A DNA stretch of 8,295 bases from Planctomycetota bacterium (GTDB taxonomy: Bacteria > Planctomycetota > PLA2 > JAEUHO01): NCBI GenBank assembly GCA_026647295.1, contig JAPKHB010000161.1, positions 1 to 8,295 of the forward strand, in the 5' to 3' direction. Under the pieces are notes generated by a model. The model was not told the DNA's origin. It did not search any database and saw nothing but the letters and a program-made list of their open reading frames with translations. The position numbers and the translations under genes were made by a program. Positions 6,726-8,295 of the stretch are shown here, piece after piece. Within the stretch, counting starts at the first letter, position 1, and every line of letters starts with the position of its first letter.

Positions 6726-6745
6726 GCCGGCGCCCTGGGCCCGGC
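6726..6745. terminator. GC-rich hairpin between convergent genes, candidate bidirectional terminator
   Basis: GCCGG(C)GCC pairs with GGCCCGGC around a CTG loop: eight G-C pairs with one bulged C at 6731. It almost fills the 28-nt gap between the Lon-like gene stop (6717) and the minus-strand lipoprotein stop (6746). There is no U-tract on either side, so it may pause polymerase or protect 3' ends rather than terminate by the classical mechanism. Confidence 0.35.
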
Positions 6746-8158
6746 CTACAGGCGCACGATGCGGTAGATGGCGGTGAACGTGGACACGTACAGCGAGCCG
6801 TCCGGGCCGGGGCAGACGTCCAGGATCTTGTTGTCGTTCCCGGCCAGGACGAGCTCGCAGAAGTCGGTCTCGGCGTCGATGTCCGTGAAGGCGGCGCCCG
6901 ACACCTCGAAGCGCCGCAGCTTCTGGTCGTCGTAGGAGCCCAGGAAGAGGTTGTTGGCGAAGTCGGCGCCCCAGCCCGTGCCGTCGTGCCAGCACAGCGA
7001 CGTGGGCACGATCTCCGTCGCGTAGTTGCGCATCTTGAAGCCCACCTGGGCTCCGGGGAGGCCGCCCCCCGCGCCCCACTCGAAGTTCTTCCCGGGCTGC
7101 AGGTAGTTCAGTTCGTCGTCGCTGGCCGCGCCGTTGTCCACCCCGAAGAGGTCGCCGGTCGTCGGTTGGAGGGCGAGCCCGAAGGTGTTGCGCAGCCCCT
7201 TGCACCAGGTGGGGTCGGCGCGGTCGGCGTTGGGCGCGTCGGCCACCGGCGGGAGCGTCGTGACGTCGTAGCGCAGGACGCGGCCCCCGAGCGAGGTCGG
7301 GTCCCCCGCGGCGTAGACCTTCTGCGCGTTGGCCGGGTCCTCCAGGTCGCCCAGGCTCACGAGCAGGCGACCCGCGGCGTCGAAGAGGATCTCCCCCCCG
7401 TTGTTGATGCCCGTCACGGCGGAGATCGGCAGGTCGTCCAGCACCGCGGTCGCGTTCGTACCCACGCCGTCCACGTCCGTGAAGCGCAGGACGGCCATGC
7501 GGTCGGCCTGCGCGCCGCCGGCGGGCAGGCAGGCGAGCACGAACACGTGGCCGCTCTGGAGGAAGTCGGGCGCGAGCGCCAGGCCGAGCAGGCCGCGGTG
7601 GCCGCCCTGGAGGACCGAGAGCGTGGCGAAGGGCGTCGGCTCGAGGCCGGTCCCCGGCTCGACGACCCGGACCTGGCCCGAGTCCACCTCCGTGAAGAAG
7701 ATCCGCTCGTCGGGGAACGGCGCCACGGCGAGCTTGCCGACCTTGACGACGCCCGCGACCACGGTCTCGGCGGCAAAGCCCGCGGCCAGGGAGGCGAAGG
7801 CGGCCGGCAGCGCGGGTCCCACCGTCACCTGCAGGTCGACCGCCGCCGCGCCCGCTGCGTTGGCCGCCGTGACCACGTAGGTCGCGGTCGGGGCCGGCGC
7901 GAGCGGCGTGCCGGTGAGGGACCCGGTCGTGGGGTCGAGAAGGAGCCCGGCCGGCAGGTCGGGCGCCACGCTCCACGTCGTGGGCGCCCCCCCGGTGACG
8001 GACGCCGCATTCGGGGCGATGGGTTCACCGGCGCGGTAGGCGCAGGGGTTGAGCGCGTAGGAGACGCCCGTGGGGGGCGCGCCGCCCCCGCCCGAGCCGC
8101 CCCCGCCGCAGGCCCCGGCGAGGAGGGCCCCGAGGCAGAGGACGGCCGCCGTGCGCAC
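6746..8158 (-). CDS. Secreted lipoprotein with Ig-like domain and glucose/sorbosone-dehydrogenase-type propeller (470 aa)
   Basis: A lipoprotein signal peptide (1-16, LLAGA before Cys17) is followed by a Gly-rich linker. A putative-Ig (He_PIG-like) module follows at about 30-113 (LPAGLLLDPTTG, then SLTGTP). The rest (about 120-470) is a beta-propeller of the GSDH/PQQ sugar dehydrogenase type: RGLLGLALAPDF (188-199), INNGGEILFD (251-260), GLRNTFGLAL (321-330), DDELNYLQPG (347-356) and GPDGSLYVS (451-459). Arg323 matches the conserved Arg of RNxxG, but the catalytic His before NGG is Asn252. Oxidation of sugars with PQQ is therefore uncertain, and a binding or scaffold role is possible. Six cysteines after the lipobox could form disulfides. 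Predicted location is membrane-anchored, facing periplasm or exterior. The GTG at 8158 is the first in-frame start available, but GGGAG directly abuts it, an unusually short spacing. Confidence 0.85.
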   Translation of the reverse strand: MRTAAVLCLGALLAGACGGGGSGGGGAPPTGVSYALNPCAYRAGEPIAPNAASVTGGAPTTWSVAPDLPAGLLLDPTTGSLTGTPLAPAPTATYVVTAANAAGAAAVDLQVTVGPALPAAFASLAAGFAAETVVAGVVKVGKLAVAPFPDERIFFTEVDSGQVRVVEPGTGLEPTPFATLSVLQGGHRGLLGLALAPDFLQSGHVFVLACLPAGGAQADRMAVLRFTDVDGVGTNATAVLDDLPISAVTGINNGGEILFDAAGRLLVSLGDLEDPANAQKVYAAGDPTSLGGRVLRYDVTTLPPVADAPNADRADPTWCKGLRNTFGLALQPTTGDLFGVDNGAASDDELNYLQPGKNFEWGAGGGLPGAQVGFKMRNYATEIVPTSLCWHDGTGWGADFANNLFLGSYDDQKLRRFEVSGAAFTDIDAETDFCELVLAGNDNKILDVCPGPDGSLYVSTFTAIYRIVRL

Positions 8159-8295
8159 CTCCCGGCCGGCCCCCCGGCGCCCCCGGCCGCTCCGTGAGGG
8201 CGGCGGCCCCCGCCCCCGCCGCGAGCAGGGCCATGAGGTCGTGGCTCCGGAGCCACCCGAGCCCGCTCCCCTCCCCCGTGAAGGCGAAGCCGGAG
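8159..8295. other. Unassigned right edge, open in several frames
   Basis: These 137 bases contain no minus-strand stop in any frame. One reading pair has G or C at nearly every third position. On the minus strand it encodes a protein-like stretch that includes WLRSHDLMALLAAG, but that frame does not stop until 8025, deep inside the lipoprotein gene. On the plus strand the same wobble positions give a possible start, ATG at 8233 (MRSWLRSHPSP), running off the edge. Either could be the end or start of a neighbouring gene, or neither. The promoter of the lipoprotein gene would be expected here, but I see no recognisable -10/-35 pair. Confidence 0.25.

Noticed and set aside
6986..8197. A 403-codon plus-strand open frame opposite the lipoprotein gene
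   Set aside because: It has no motifs, while the minus-strand reading has a lipobox and a full propeller. It is an antisense shadow due to base composition.
1..8295. CRISPR arrays, tRNA/rRNA genes, insertion sequences, phage or toxin-antitoxin signatures
   Set aside because: No regular direct repeats, no cloverleaf-like segment, no transposase or integrase motif and no small paired genes were found on reading both strands.

Overview
This is a very GC-rich bacterial window (above 70% by eye, with almost every third codon position G or C). It fits a Gram-negative-type, high-GC lineage such as Planctomycetota or Myxococcota. The hints are a lipobox lipoprotein with a putative-Ig domain fused to a sugar-dehydrogenase-type propeller, and a LonB-like AAA_32 protease. 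This taxonomic guess is inference only; there is no rRNA or other marker gene.

Layout from left to right: (1) the 3' end of a tyrosine/dual-specificity phosphatase gene (+), cut by the window edge. (2) A convergent 359-aa medium-chain dehydrogenase/reductase (MDR) on the minus strand. (3) A 71-bp divergent intergenic region. (4) A plus-strand operon of a second MDR (350 aa), an enoyl-CoA hydratase (261 aa) and a 3-hydroxyacyl-CoA dehydrogenase (285 aa), each junction being an ATGA start/stop overlap. (5) After a 31-nt gap with a strong Shine-Dalgarno site, an 823-aa Lon-family protease (GTG start). (6) A convergent minus-strand 470-aa secreted lipoprotein with an Ig-like domain and a glucose/sorbosone-dehydrogenase-type beta-propeller. 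(7) A 137-bp right edge that is open in several frames and that I cannot assign.

The central operon is an acyl-CoA module: hydratase and 3-hydroxyacyl-CoA dehydrogenase catalyse consecutive steps of beta-oxidation-type chemistry, and the coupled MDR probably acts on a related enoyl or carbonyl intermediate. No thiolase, acyl-CoA dehydrogenase or ligase is in view, so the substrate is unknown.

No wholly new system is evident. The recurring theme is enzymes that keep their family fold but have lost signature residues. Both MDRs lack zinc ligands, and each keeps the structural-zinc lobe at canonical length. The 3-hydroxyacyl-CoA dehydrogenase has Ser at the usual active-site Asn. The Lon-like protease has Arg in place of the Walker A Lys but an intact Ser/Lys protease dyad. 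The propeller has Asn where PQQ sugar dehydrogenases have the catalytic His. Alignments are needed to tell subfamily-typical changes from real novelties.
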